64,000 nt of DNA from Hygrocybe punicea (GCA_963556145.1 OY744464.1:7663508-7727507); one strand, 5' to 3'; counted from the stretch's first letter, positions 1 through 11,997 are shown. The notes: a model not told the origin generated them from the sequence alone. Numbers and translations are program-made.

Positions 1-551
1 GCCACCTTTGACCTCTCTCGATTGCGGCTGTATCGACGGCAGCTAAAGCTGGGTAAAAGTCCTGAGCGCTACAGTTCAAATTTTCGCAAACCACCCGTGA
101 ATTTGGTATTTGGGCGACTTACTGCTAATGTATCACCCCACTGGTTTGGTCGATCGTCAAATCCTAGAGCAAGCGCATGGACAACACGAGATGGATTGGA
201 ACTGAGGAGCCCATTCCATAATCGAACGTGTTCGAGGTTGACGGTCACAATCTCACTGACTTGCATTGCTGTGAAGGCATGTAAATTACTTTGAATAATG
301 ATCACATACCAGTGTACAATAAGGAAGACTCAGACATAGAGCGGTGTTACGATAGAGGAATTTGTCTTTAAATCTGTCCTATCTGCGACCTCCTAGTGGG
401 CGTAGCACGAATTTTGGCAGCACAAAAAACAGTGTGAGCGAACATGTGACTCGGAAATTCCCGAAGCCCTGAGCATAAAAATAGTAGAGCGGATTTCTAA
501 ATGCAACAAAAAAAAAAGTCGGCCATTGCTGGACAGCTGTGGCTGATCCAG
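1..551. other. No confident gene
   Basis: This stretch has no gene I can support. The minus strand has an open frame of 78 codons at 69-305 with ordinary amino-acid composition, but no recognisable motif and no convincing splice sites. It may be a fragment of a decayed gene. Confidence 0.5.
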
Positions 552-643
552 ACAATGCAGTATGTTGACAAGTTTACTAAATATTGTTATCATATTGTTG
601 CACACAGTATTCAAAGAGTCTTCAAATTGATGATTTACAGCCA
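552..643 (+). repeat. Half of a PIF-like MITE terminal region
   Basis: About 90 bp closely match the arms of the palindromic element at 22603-22985, including the shared core ATTGTTATCATATTGTTGCA and the following CACAGTATTCAAAGAGT. Only one arm is present, so this is a truncated copy. It lies just outside the left end of the KDZ-type element. Confidence 0.65.
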
Positions 644-667
644 TTTGTGTAATATGACTGTATTTAT

Positions 668-1020
668 CACTCCCCCGGGAATCCACATGGAATCCACCTT
701 CAGTCCACCTTCAGTCCACATTGTCCAGGTCCAGTCCACCTCCAGTCCGCCTCCAGTCCACCTTCAGTCCACCTTTAGTCCTACCAAAATTTGTCCACCC
801 CCAGTCCACATGTAGGACTGGACTATTGGTGGACTATTGGTGGACTTTGTCCGGACTTTTGATGGACTGATAAATGATTTTCAGGATAAAGCTTCCACAT
901 GGATTCCACATGGACTCCGCATGGACAAGACATGGACTATGGGACTGATGCAAGAACAGATTCAAGATGGACTCCATGTGGACTCCATGTGGACTTTATC
1001 TGGACTTTTCATGGACTGAT
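668..1020. repeat. Left TGGACT/AGTCCA subterminal array
   Basis: Dense short motifs of the form AGTCCACCTTCAGTCCACC run first in one orientation (about 680-810) and then in the other (TGGACT, about 820-1020). The arrangement is an inverted cluster around about 815. The same motif family forms the right array at 7172-7501. Such subterminal clusters are often transposase binding sites; that role here is inference. Confidence 0.75.
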
Positions 1021-1725
1021 GAATGATAATCATAACAAAGTAACTATTATGTATTTCATGGGATCATGACATGAACTAGACATGAAAGCATCATAAAGAG
1101 AAATCAACATTTTAGCATACTTTTTATGAAGGAATCCAGTTGAAATTCAGTTAGAAACCTTACACAAATTTCTAAACCGCCAGCTTTCATCAACCATTTT
1201 GTAATTTACTAACCCAATTTTGTAGATAATGCAATTCTAAAACTGCCAGGGGTCTTAGAAGTCACAAGAGCATATTATTTATTTTAGGTATTATTTTCCC
1301 ACGCTCCATATTTAGTAACTCTTAAGTCCATGCAAAACTAATGGTCCCCTATCTGATTGTATTTATATCAAATACCAGTATTATTATATCAGTTCTTGTA
1401 ATTAGAAGTGCTCAATTCTGAAGAAAGGTTGCATGACAAGTCATGCAACCTTCAGTATGCACAGTCATAAACTGTGCATACTGTTACTGTTACAAGCCAC
1501 TAAATTATGTAATATTTCATATTAGTGAATATTGTCACAAGCAGTATTCTATTATTTAGAAACATTTTTATCATCATACAATTGTATGATATATGGAATG
1601 TTGAAAATAGTTAGTTTCAACACTCACTCAGTTCAAGCCCTCACAATTTGTTCAAGATGATACATATATAAAGACAACATCTGAACTGCATATTTCCTGT
1701 TAATGAAAAACCTATGATGCAATTG
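1021..1725. other. Element interior with two hairpins, no gene
   Basis: This is AT-rich DNA between the left array and the 3' end of the KDZ gene. Positions about 1130-1330 are similar to 20160-20350 and about 22500-23050. Two adjacent perfect stem-loops occur: 1427-1450 (11-bp stem, 2-nt loop) and 1453-1483 (12-bp stem, 7-nt loop). They could act as a bidirectional terminator or be remnants of a small insertion. Confidence 0.6.
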
Positions 1726-4014
1726 CTAGCCTTCTCTGTCAATGTCAATTCCATCATCAATGTCACTATCATCATCACCATCAGAATCCATTTCCTCTCT
1801 CCTCTTCTGCTTTTCTGTCTGCCTTTTGATCACTCGCTCTGTATGAAGAAACAGCATTGTATGCAAAAACCAGTTAAAGTTGCCCACAGTCATTCTTTTC
1901 AGAATGGTCTGAAATCCTCCTACCCATGCATTTAACTGCTCACTTGCCTATAATATGTTTTTAGTATCAGCTAAGTAAATGATTGAAATAGAACTTGCTT
2001 AAGTATTAAATGCACGTTTATAATGAGGGTTCCCATGCCTATCATGTTCAACTGTGACAAGATTTGGTTGAGAACCATTCAGGGGAGCAGGATTGCACCA
2101 TGTTCGACACAGATAGTCTGACATACGATGATTGATATAATGATAGGAATCCACAATGAATCGTGTTGTTGTTTTCCATGTGTTCCAACTCCCATTAGAA
2201 ATAGCTGTATGGAGGACCATGCAGGCTTTGTCAATGCAAACATAGTCTGGTCGTAGTTCAGGAGTTGGATAGACTGATTCCAAAAAGTTGAGGATATTGG
2301 TAGGTGACTCGGCTTTGGCAAACTTGGTCCAAGCAATTACCACACCACATGGTGCACATATAGTCTCCACACAATAGAATCGTGGTGCTTTGAAATAGTT
2401 ATCCTTTGGTCTATCTGCACCATGACCAGGTTCATCATGGGGCTGAACTGGTTGATTACGAGAAGGCAACCAAGGAAGGTGTTCCTCCTCTGTCCTCCAG
2501 ATTATACGACTAATTCCAAGCACTGATTGACGACCATATTTGACCATATGAGAGAACCAGCGATTTTGGTGTTCCTGGCATGTCCGACTCCCCTCAGCTT
2601 TAGGATTTTGACAATCCTTAATATGGCATAAACTACCCCACATCAGTTCATGCTCAATGCAAAATACACCCTGTTGTGCATTTGCAAGTTCCACAATGCA
2701 ATTGGCATATGCACAATGAGTGGGTCCCATAACTTGTCCATCCATAACAATCAGCTTGATGGGTGCTGTGTTGGAACCACCAATATCACTTTCATCGACA
2801 TTCATTGCATTATGTGCCGTGAATCGAGCCTGGGCAGCATCTTGAACAGCTAAATTGGCATGTTCTCCTTCCAGTACAGGAACAATGTGATTTTCATCAA
2901 CTCCAACCAGAGCAGCCGGGTCATCACCAGTTATTCTGCCTGCAATTCTTTTGAATGGATGAGTGCATTCAGAACAAAAATGCTTGTCAGCACTTCTGAT
3001 GATTCCATCCTCTCCCAGCACTTCAAAGGCCTTCTTGGTAATTTCTCCAATTGGAAGACCATCTGGAAGCTCCAGGGCATGATTAGATGATGCTGCAATT
3101 TGCTGAACTGATTCCTGAACAAAGGCTTGCCACATCTGTTGACGAGTTATTTTTTTGGATGTGGTTTCTTGAGTAGCCCAGAAGCTATCAGTCCAGAATT
3201 CAGCAAATGCTGAGGATGAGGCATGAAAGCTATAAGCTCCATTCAAAACAGCTCCTGAAAATACACGATCAACCCAAAGTTGCTGGCCAATCTTGAGATA
3301 TTTGGCTGAGTTTATGTAATATCTGGTCCAGCTATTCCCAGACTGCAAGACACTTTCATGGTCTGCATAGTATTTGGTCTTGCAGTTGGGACATCTACCA
3401 CTGAGAACGAAGACCTTGTGGTAGATCTTTGTGCCTTTAATGAAAGTAACTTTGGGTATGTCACGAATATCGGTATTCTGGAGGAGTGAGCGTGGATTGC
3501 ATGTGGAGGTTTCACATTCCATGACAGGTGGACATATCACCATAGCAGGTTCAATATCCTTGTCAGAAATTGGCTTTAATTTTTGTGTAACTGACCCATC
3601 ATCATCATGCAGATCCAGCTTCAGCAGCTTGGATAGCTTGTCAAGCTTGATGGCAAGGCTCATGGTGTTCTGATCCACAGATAACTGAGACTGATCCTCT
3701 GATGGTTGAAACAACTTTTCAGCTGAATCACCAAGCTTTTCCTGCAATGCACGTGACAGTGCTTTCATCCAACCAGATATCTGCTGGGGCTGCTCTTCCA
3801 CAAAGAAACACTTTTGTTGACGAGCATGCAGATTGAGCAGATCAGGATTACTTGTCAGAGTGAATAGCACAGCTAAGACTGTTGCTAGTGAAACTCTGGC
3901 ACTGAAGTGCTCCCGAATAAAAGTTGAGAACAGCTGAAAAGGCACATCTGGAAAACCAGAATGATCCAGTCCAGAAGCCAAAGCAGTTGGCCAGAACCCC
4001 AACAGATATATCAA
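1726..4014 (-). CDS. KDZ transposase with CxC5- and CxC6-like cysteine clusters
   Basis: The gene encodes a large transposase of the Kyakuja-Dileera-Zisupton superfamily, which moves DNA transposons in basidiomycetes. The main exon runs 4014 to about 2002 (about 671 codons). A central CxC5-like region contains GRCPNCKTKYYADH, and a CxC6-like region contains HCAYANCIVE, CIEHELMWGSLCHIKDC and a following Cys/His pair. The catalytic region has RPDYVCIDKAC and IVDSYHYINHRMSDYLC. A second exon at 1947-1726 follows an AG acceptor and carries the family's C-terminal signature EQLNAWVGGFQTILKRM and an Asp-rich tail. Exon 1 runs into a stop after RAFNT, and a normal GT donor is not visible there, so splicing may be broken. 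The N-terminus may extend upstream of the first ATG. The gene lies on the same strand as its accessory neighbour, about 155 bp downstream of it. Confidence 0.85.
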
Positions 4015-4169
4015 GAATAAAGTGGCCAGATGACCCCCAGATTTTGAGTTGATGATTCAGAGGATGAGTTGTAGCAACTGCTGAACAAAATGTCCAACAA
4101 TCACCAAGCAGTAACTAGAGTCATCAATCAAATTCACTATTTAGAGGCAGTCACTGTCCAGTCTACTCA

Positions 4170-6729
4170 CTAAGCTTTGACAGCTTTTTTCTTACCACCA
4201 GTAGACTTATCTCCCTTCCTCTTCCCTTGTGAAGAACCACTTGTACCAGCCTTCTCATTCTTCCCCTTCTTCCCCTTGCCTGCACTCTTCAAGAAATCCT
4301 CCAAATCCCCAAATGTATATACATTCTTCTGAACCCCCCATGCATCTTTATCAGTCGGAGCGTCCTCCCCATTCTCGAGCCAGCGATGGAGAGCAGGGTG
4401 GTTCTGGACATGGGGAAAATTGGGCTGATAGTTCTTGAAGAATGATGACTTCCCAATAAAAACAGATATGAGATCTTCACCAGTAGGCTTCTTAGCAAGA
4501 GGCCACTTTGCATCCCAAACTAGTTTTGCCAGTGCTTGTTGAGCTTCAACATAAGCGAGATATTTGGCATACGAGATACGAAGACCCAAAGTAGTATGAT
4601 CTGTCAAGTGGGAAGGAATATGTAGAAGTGAAATGATATGATCACAAGCAGAGTTGGAAGCAGGTCGGGAGCCCAAAGCAACAGAGTGAGTGGCGGTGGA
4701 TACAACTGCGGGAGCAGCAATAATCGCTTCCACATCCTGAGAGGAAATTAATATTACCTCAGTAGAATGGTAAAAACATTAGAGGATAGAAAGCATCATT
4801 TCACCCTTCTCGTTTGTATCCCACTGGACAGGATCACCATCTCTGACAGCACTCCGGAAGCGGCCTTTGGCAGACCACATATCATCTTCACGTAAATATA
4901 TACGATAGTTCATATCTACGAGGAAATGTTGAGCAAGGAAACAAAAAAGAAAAAAGAACTTACTTTCAATGGGAGAATAACGGCCCGATAGCTCTTGAAG
5001 AATAGTGGGAAGATCCGGTGTCACATCTTGACGCATTACCATCATGGGTTCCCCAGACTCGCGACTCGTGTATAATAGCACCCTCCCTTGGACTTGAACT
5101 TGGAGATCAGTGTCCATATCCGAAGCTACGACAACAATTAATTAGTTAACAGTTCTCCAGCACAGAATTGAATGCTTACAAGGATCGGCACTATTCAGGA
5201 CATTGCCATTGGCTTTACCACGAAAGAATCCGCCAAAAGTGTGGGAGGAACCTTGAAGACTGACCATGGAAGGTGTTGGGCTATTGGGAGGTCCAAACTC
5301 AGACGGCACCACACTTGATGCTGACCTCTTCGTGACTTTGGTATGTCGGCTGTCTACACTGACTTCGCATGGACTGCGTTGCCTTTTGGAGGACCAACCA
5401 CGGCCAATCGGTGCACGTTTCCTCCCTGTGCAAGGGGGGGAACAGTCAAATGTGTCCACGTCAATATGAGGGGGGCTCTGGTGATTACTGGTGATTACTA
5501 GGGGGAGGGGAGGAGACCCAAGGCCATCCTTGAGTTCATTTTCAGCATGCTTGCCACTGTCCTCGCGTTCGCCGTCCACATCCTCGCTGTCCATGTCCTT
5601 GCCGTCCATGTCCTCACCGTCCACGTCCTCGCCGTCCATGTCCTCGCCGTCCATGTCCTTGCCGTCCACGTCCTTGCCGTCCACGTCCTCGCCGTCCATG
5701 TCCTCGCCGTCCACGTCCTCGCCGTCCATGTCCTCACCGTCCATGTCCTCGCTGTCCACGTCCTCACAATTGCCGTCCTTGTCCTCGCATTGGCCATCCT
5801 CGTCCTCACGATCGCCATCCTCGTCCTTGCGTTGGCCGTCCTCGTCCTTGTGTTGGCCGTCCTCGTCCTCACGTTGGCCGTCCTTGCACTCGCCATCCTC
5901 ACCTTCCTGGCGTTTGCTGTCCTCATCCCCACGTTCACCATCCTCATCCTCGCCATCCTTGCGCTCATCATCCTTGCGCTCGTCCTCCCTGTGCTCGGGC
6001 TCATCAAGCTCGCCTCCCTTGTCTTTGCTACCTTGATCATTGGCCACCTCCTTGTTAGCGACAATGTCGTTGGCCCCGCTCTTTTCGGGCATGTCTCTGC
6101 CGCCCTCTCCTGTCATGGCAGGTTGGGCGGCATCCGAACGGCGGACATGGCCCCCTTGATGCTGGTTGGGCTCTGCCTTAGGATGGAGGGTGTTGGTAGT
6201 GGGACGATGGCACTCCAGTGGTGCAATGGAATCGCCCGCTCTGTTGAGCATAAGCTCAGTCCTATCAAAAAATAAGCATTAGTTGAAAGATCACAGGAAG
6301 TAAGAAAAAAAACCTTGTGAGTTTGGCGGGCACACCGGCCGCTAAATCTTCTTGTAGACGCTGGACTGATGTCCTAATGAATCAGATGGTTAGCGATGAG
6401 AACGAAGAAAAATACGCTATGTACTTTTTATTGCGTTTACCAGCGCTGCCGCCTCCTTTGACTCGCACTCCCGTTCCCTTCTTCCTGTTGATCCCTATCT
6501 CATCGTCGTCGTCTGACGCATTCTCATTCTCGCTGGCGTCCTCGTTCTCGCTGGCATCTTGGTTCTTGTTTGCGTTGTCAGGCCTTGCTGCTGTTTTCTT
6601 GCCATGGCGCTTGGCCGCGACCTTTGGTTTGGTTTGTGGGCCCTTGGATATGTTCAATCCATCACCCTTGTTTTCACCGCCATTCTCACTCCCATTCCCG
6701 TGATCGTTCTCGACACCTTCATCGCTCAC
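4170..6729 (-). CDS. Multi-exon protein with acidic repeats, candidate KDZ accessory protein
   Basis: I do not recognise the family. A coherent frame runs through several short introns. A basic/acidic N-terminal exon (from MSDEGVENDH, ending about 6425; the open frame extends upstream to RTRSQGPLPK near 6840) joins a short exon beginning at 6373. That joins a long exon from about 6254 (TELMLNRAGDS) whose centre is a GED(M/V)DGEDVDG repeat followed by EDGQREDEDG-type repeats. The last splice I can trace joins at about 5125, and further exons lead to a C-terminal exon at about 4730-4170. That exon contains KPTGEDLISVFIGKSSFF, LENGEDAPTDKDAWG and a lysine-rich tail, KGKKGKNEK to GGKKKAVKA. The charged tails suggest a nuclear protein. 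It is transcribed in the same direction as the KDZ transposase and lies inside the same candidate element. Confidence 0.6.
5562..5960. repeat. 18-bp tandem coding repeat
   Basis: About a dozen 18-bp units close to GTCCTCGCCGTCCATGTC occupy 5580-5770, followed by looser variants to about 5960. On the minus strand the units are in frame and encode alternating GEDMD/GEDVD hexapeptides inside the accessory gene. The unit length is a multiple of three, so expansion keeps the reading frame. Confidence 0.9.
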
Positions 6730-7057
6730 GGCCTTCTTTTGGGCGGTGTGCTTGGCTGTTGCCTTCGATTTGGCCTCTTGGGCCAGTTTCGGTTTCTTGA
6801 CCTTAGGCAGGGGGCCTTGGCTTCGTGTACGCGAACCCAGAGCGCTAGTTTACCTAGTATTTTTCATGTTTGTACAAGTGGGATTGCAACGGTAACGGCG
6901 TGAGGTTGAGTTAAAGGCGGTGTTTGCCACGTGTGACTGTGACGGAATGTTCGAGAATGCAAATGTGAAAATAAATGCAAGAAATGCGAAAATAATTGAA
7001 GGTTACTGTATACGGAGTGTAGGAGTACTTATAGACCATTGAAGTCCTCAAAGAAAA

Positions 7058-7130
7058 GCTGTTGTGGCACAGTGGTTATCGGTGCCATATATAGCATTGT
7101 TGATGGTGATGAGAGTTCAATCCTCACTAG
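7058..7130 (+). other. tRNA-like sequence, possible SINE head or pseudo-tRNA
   Basis: GTGGCACAGTGGTTATCGG resembles a pol III A box, and a perfect D-arm-like stem GGCAC/GTGCC (7066-7070, 7082-7086) encloses it. Downstream, GAGTTCAATCCTCA resembles a T arm and B box with one stem mismatch. The acceptor ends do not pair, and a T-run follows near 7134. This is more like a tRNA-derived repeat than a working tRNA gene. Confidence 0.35.
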
Positions 7131-7171
7131 GTACATTTTTTATAAATGGATGACATAATACTCGAAGAACC

Positions 7172-7501
7172 GTGACTCCGCATGGACTCCACATGGACTC
7201 CACATGGACTCTATTTAACATGGACTCCACCTGGATTCCAGATGGACTCCACTTGAAATTTTATGTGGGAGTCCTGATCCTCCACCTAAAGTCCCATGGA
7301 GTCCACCATGTGGACTGGACTTTAGGTGGACACCACATGGACTTTAGGTGGACTCAAGGTGGATGGAAAAATGTCAATTTGGCTGTGAGTCCACATTAAG
7401 TCCACCTTCAGTCCACCTAAAGTCCACTAATAGTCCGGATGCAGTCCACCTATAGTCCACCAAGAGTCCACATGGACTTTAGGTGGATCCCCAGCTTAGT
7501 G
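7172..7501. repeat. Right TGGACT/AGTCCA subterminal array
   Basis: Repeated CATGGACTCCACATGGACTCC-type and AGTCCACC-type motifs occur in both orientations, matching the family at 668-1020. The array ends in CTTAGTG at 7495-7501, the proposed right terminus of the KDZ-type element. Confidence 0.75.
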
Positions 7502-7515
7502 ACAAGTGCTCTAAT

Positions 7516-8279
7516 ATGATGGAACTTTTTGAAAACCTTTTGAATCAATTGAATAATATGGACTTAGACAAAGTTTCTGTGCTCAATCTTGTATCTCATG
7601 AAATACTGCATGGTTACAGAGGGAAAGTTGTACTATTTTTTAAGGACCATCAGCTCCTGTAATTCCATTTGGACTATATTTAGTGTATGATGGGTGGTAG
7701 ATGAAATAAAGAGGTAAAGTAGTATTGTTGACACCCAATATGATATTGTAAAATTATGGCATCAAAAGAGCTTGTATGAACAAGATTGTAGGGAGAAAAT
7801 TGTTTGGTTTTTCAAGGGCTATAAGCTCATATACCATAATTGTCTTCATTTTTGGCCTTTGAGTCAAATATTACTCTGTATTATATTTGTATGTATTGGG
7901 CTTAAAATATCACATGAATCATAATTATGGAATCAAAGGATAAAAATAAAGAAAATTATGGTATATGAGCTTATAGCCCTTGAAAAACCAAACAATTTTC
8001 TTCCTACAATTTTGTTCATACAAGCTCTTTTGATGCCATAATTTTACAATATCATATTGGGTGTCAACAATACTACTTTACCTCTTTATTTCATCCACCA
8101 CCCATCATACACTAAATATAGTCCAAATGGAATTACAGGAGCTGATGGTCCTTAAAAAATAGTACAACTTTCCCTCTGTAACCATGCAGTATTTCATGAG
8201 ATACAAGATTGAGCACAGAAAATTTGTCTAAGTCCATATTATTCAATTGATTCAAAAAAATTTCAAAAAGTTCCATCAT
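7516..8279. mobile_element. Long-armed palindromic (foldback) element
   Basis: Two arms of roughly 345 bp are reverse complements of each other at high identity. Position 7516 pairs with 8279, and 7834-7840 pairs with 7955-7961. The loop is only about 70 bp. No coding capacity is visible. The ends begin ATGATGGAACTTTTTGAAA. A diverged single-arm relative occurs at 59700-60060. The target duplication is unclear, possibly TA. Confidence 0.85.
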
Positions 8280-8764
8280 TTACACAAATGGCTGTAAGTA
8301 ATCCTCATAACTAATTTTTACTTATTTGTATGTTCTAGAGGGTTTGTCTGTTTGTCTTGCTTGGCTTGAACAGTCACAAGAAGAACACATTTGCAAGACT
8401 GAGGCAATGTTAAGGCACCTCAAATATATAGAAAACCAGGTCAATTCCTCCCTGTTAAGGGCTGGAAGTTAACTTCAACACATTGCAAAAGGGAAGTTGG
8501 AACTGGCTGCACAATCTTGTATTTGGAAGACTTTTTATCAAGGGTTATTTGTGTGAATAGTACAGTGTAATGGATGTTGTCACAGTTGTTTCATCAGAGT
8601 CTCCCTGGACATGATCATCCTTGCACTAAACTGCAGTTGTCTCACAGTGAACTAACACCCTCATCCACACTGCCTCCTATCCATAATCTATGACCTCGCC
8701 CTCTACCTTGGACTGAGTTGCTAGCCCATCCACCCTTTTCCCCCACAACTGTGGTTGTCAGAAA
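8280..8764. other. No feature seen
   Basis: Intergenic sequence with no open frame, repeat or signal that I can support. Confidence 0.5.
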
Positions 8765-9900
8765 TCACCAAACACATCTACATCCGCTTGCCTGGCCCCA
8801 GTGCTCTGCCCAGGACTTTGGGTAGATGGTTTGGATGTCTCCATGCTGTGTTATCAGTCTCAGAGCCTTGATAAAGGACATGGGGCAGAGCAGGCAGTAA
8901 TACTGGGTGCATGAAGCACTGGGGCACCTGTATGGAACCCATGTCACGAAAAGCATGTGCTGGATGAAATCAACGGTAAGCTGCTCCTTCCAATCATCTG
9001 GAATGGACTTAGCCTCGACCCATCTGCAGACCAAGGCAATCTGCGTTCCACTACCCCTGATCTCCCAACACCCCTCTGAGTTGTAAATGCCATTAAAGCC
9101 TCAAACATATGGGCAGCTAGCCAAGTCCACCAGTACAACAGGGATGCCATCCAGGTCTTTGGCCTCAAAGTCCAGTGCTTGCAGTTAGTCTGGTATTTTG
9201 AAATTGAGGCCTTCATCATCTGAGTCCTCATCTTTGTGACAACATTCCACATCGTACCAGCAGTTGCATGAGGTGCAGTACCTTTGTCATCTGTTTTCTG
9301 GATTATTGCTTTTCTGGCAAATGCAGTGCTTGTTCTACTACATCATAACATATCAGAATCACAACCAAACTAGTCAGTAGGCTCACCTGAGCCATTCCTT
9401 TGGCCAAAGCCATTCGATAAAACCAACTTTTTCCATTTATGCGATGAGGGTCTGGAAGCTGGTCATTGAAAAAAAAGACATCTGCTATATCTACATGTAG
9501 ACCAATTGAGGACAATTTGTCTGGTATTGAGTAAAATTGATTCTACCGTCAATGATGTTGGCGGATATCTTTTCCTTGCTTCCTCCTCTTACCAGCTCTG
9601 TTGGGCTCATATTTTTATATGATGTCCCGAACTGATATATCAGTGAACCACCAAAGGATGTTGAGCAATCCCACAAACCCATGAACTTCAAGCATTTTCA
9701 ACTCATCCTTATCCATGAGCCAAGCAATGTCAGCATAAGAATGCTTGCCCCATGTTCTAAGTCTCAGTATCTCTGCCTGAAGATACATAAATCCATCCTT
9801 TGATGACCCTTCCCTGGGCTGTATTAACACACTGATACTACAACATCAAAGGCCAATCCAATTGAATTAAATAGGGCTTACAAGTTGCAAGTCTTGATGG
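8765..9900 (-). pseudogene. Decayed gene of unknown family
   Basis: The minus strand holds a coding-like frame interrupted by stops. Around 9250-9030 it reads NVECCHKDEDSDDEGLNFK, then a TAA, then DLDGIPVVLVDLASCPYV. A TGA sits where a tryptophan is likely, followed by GFNGIYNSEGCWEIRGSG and RWVEAKSIPDDWKEQLTVDF. Upstream blocks between 9830 and 9500 contain LRTWGKHSYADIAWLMDKDE. At least two nonsense codons in an otherwise protein-like frame support pseudogene status. I do not recognise the family. Confidence 0.5.
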
Positions 9901-10323
9901 TCCTTGTAATTTCGCCACTTCAAATCTTGAGAGAGGTCACAGATCACATTCCTTTTGCAGACGTAGGCATTTGGGCACAAGTAGTCTCAAATCCAGATGT
10001 TATTTTGCATGTACAGAACAAGCCGAGTGGAGATCATAAGGTATCTAGCACATGCACCAGAATATGTGTACAGTTGAATATTGTTACACAAACTCTGTAT
10101 TTTCATCTTGTGCTACTCTGATGGACAATGGACCCTCCCTCCCACCACTCCCTCTCTCACTAATGCACTGTGACTGTGACTCATCGCCAACATCAATTCT
10201 TTTTACATCACTCAAGGACCAAGTTTGTACACACCACATATGCCCTCAACAACCCATCTCAAATCCTCCTCCTTAAGCTCAAGGGCATAGAGGTCACAGA
10301 TGCACCCATACATCACAACCATC

Positions 10324-10680
10324 ATGGATGAGGACTTTGATGTCTGTTGTATCCCTCAGGGCAGACCCACACTCGATGAGGCAGATGAGAGGGTAGTCAT
10401 TGAAGCACAATGCAGGGAACTTGACAACTGGGAGAAGCAGCTCAGGCAGCAACATCTGTGTGCCTGTGAGCATATTTAGGAAGAGGAGAAACATCACTTT
10501 CATCATGAAAAGCTCATTCTCATCAAGGCTCATGAGCAAGCACTGGCCCTCCAGAGATGGAGAGAGCATCTGGAGGGCTTGAACACATTCACTATCAAAC
10601 AGCATCTTAGTTCCCACTCTGCCCACCACCTGTGTGGTCTCATCTTGTACATTACCTCAGATGCCTCTCTCCAATTCAAT
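10324..10680 (+). pseudogene. Gln/His/Glu-rich coding fragment with internal TAG
   Basis: From ATG 10324 an open frame reads MDEDFDVCCIPQGRPTLDE and ERVVIEAQCRELDNWEKQ. A TAG interrupts it at 10477-10479, and it continues in frame with EEEKHHFHHEKLILIKAHEQ and RWREHLEGLNTF. The composition suggests a coiled-coil, gag-like or structural protein. The family is unknown. Confidence 0.4.
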
Positions 10681-11997
10681 CCTTCGGTAACCCTGCACAT
10701 CAGAGCCTTTCCAATTCAAATTCATGATGCTTATTGCTGCTGTAGAGGGTCGACATCCCCCTGAGTCTGCATCCTCGATATCTCATGAATCCAGATGAAC
10801 CCAACGCCTCCAAATGACTCCCATTCCAACCCAATGTAACCTGATGTGACGTGACCTGATGTGACCCAACATATGCTGCTCTGTCATGGCTGCTTTTGGA
10901 CCAAATCCAGCAGCCTCATAAGCCCCGGAGTTCCAATTATAGGAGATGGATCTCATTGGACTCGATTCCCAACTTTGGACTTACCCTATATATGCATTCC
11001 CTTGTCCTTATGGAGATATGTAGGACATTTTAGATCTTTTCCTTGGATATTTGTTTTCCCTTCCATTTTCCTGTCTCTGTTGCAATGCAACCCCCCTCTT
11101 CAGATCCCCTTTCCAACTTTCCTTTGTAGTTTACCATCGGCTGAAATAGACATGACCGAAAGTAGACTACCCATACATGTACTATAAAAATGGTCCCTGA
11201 CGACCGTACAAAAAGAGATACCCTTAGTCCCCATTTCCTTACAGTCAGAATCATGTTTTAATCCCTTCAAATGCTTGTCCTTGTAGACCCTTAGATTTTT
11301 ATAGTTCACTTCATCGTCTTTATCATTGTTCTATTATTCATTCATCATTTCTGACCTGACCTGACCCAACCTGCCATACCCGACATTGTCGGCATTGTCG
11401 GGTTCATTATTATTTCTCTGTTTTCAGTCCATTTATCCCTGGGTTCTTCATTTAGTTGTTTGTTTTGTCCATTTTCTTAGTTTATATGGTGGCTTTATAT
11501 TTTACTTCCATTTTCACTTTTACTATTATTCCTGACACTGATTATCCACCGTCACTTTCATGCTGACACCCTTAGGTTAGGATCAAATGTTCCGAAGCCA
11601 CCCTGAACCTACATCTACACCGCCACCAGTTCTGCCACCACCATTACAACCACTGCCATTCCCTCTCACCCACACAGAATAAAACGATCTCCCATCTCCC
11701 TGTTTGCAACCTCTGCATCACAGTCCCTTTCAAAGATATTCTCAGTAGCATGTATGGACCCCTTTTCCTTCTCGAAGCTGCAGATGCCTTGCATCCTGCT
11801 TCAACCTCGACTGTCCATCACCAAGATGTCATTCGTTATGAGCTTCTTGCTGGTGTGGAAGGTGCTATGGGAAAGGATGGTGCTACAGGTGTGGATGGTG
11901 CTGGGGGTGCAGAAGATGCTGGAGGTGTTGTTGGAGCCAGGGCAGCCATGTGCTTGGGATAAGTGTGATGGAGAGCACCCACATTGCAGATAAGACA
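10681..11997. other. No confident gene
   Basis: Mixed intergenic sequence. A short Gly/Ala-rich open frame at 11750-11962 looks like simple-sequence translation rather than a gene. Nothing else is supported. Confidence 0.45.

Larger units (their letters stand above)
668..7501. mobile_element. Candidate KDZ-type DNA transposon with accessory gene
   Basis: Two genes on the minus strand, a KDZ transposase (1726-4014) and an acidic-repeat protein (4170-6729), lie between two arrays of TGGACT/AGTCCA motifs (668-1020 and 7172-7501). The proposed ends are imperfect inverted repeats: CACTCCCCCGGGAATCCAC on the left against CACTAAGCTGGGGATCCAC on the right when reverse-complemented (14 of 19 positions match). 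No target-site duplication is evident, so the exact ends are inferred. Left-end copies at 19931-20350 and 22320-23050 support the view that this is a repeated mobile unit. The acceptor side of the transposase intron is intact but its donor looks damaged, so the copy may be inactive. Confidence 0.5.

Noticed and set aside
5491..6275. Plus-strand open frames of 181 and 242 codons
   Set aside because: They are antisense readings of the 18-bp coding repeat in the minus-strand accessory gene.
11750..11962. Collagen-like Gly-rich protein
   Set aside because: Short, imperfect, no flanking exon, and explained by local GGTGCTGGTGT-type repetition.
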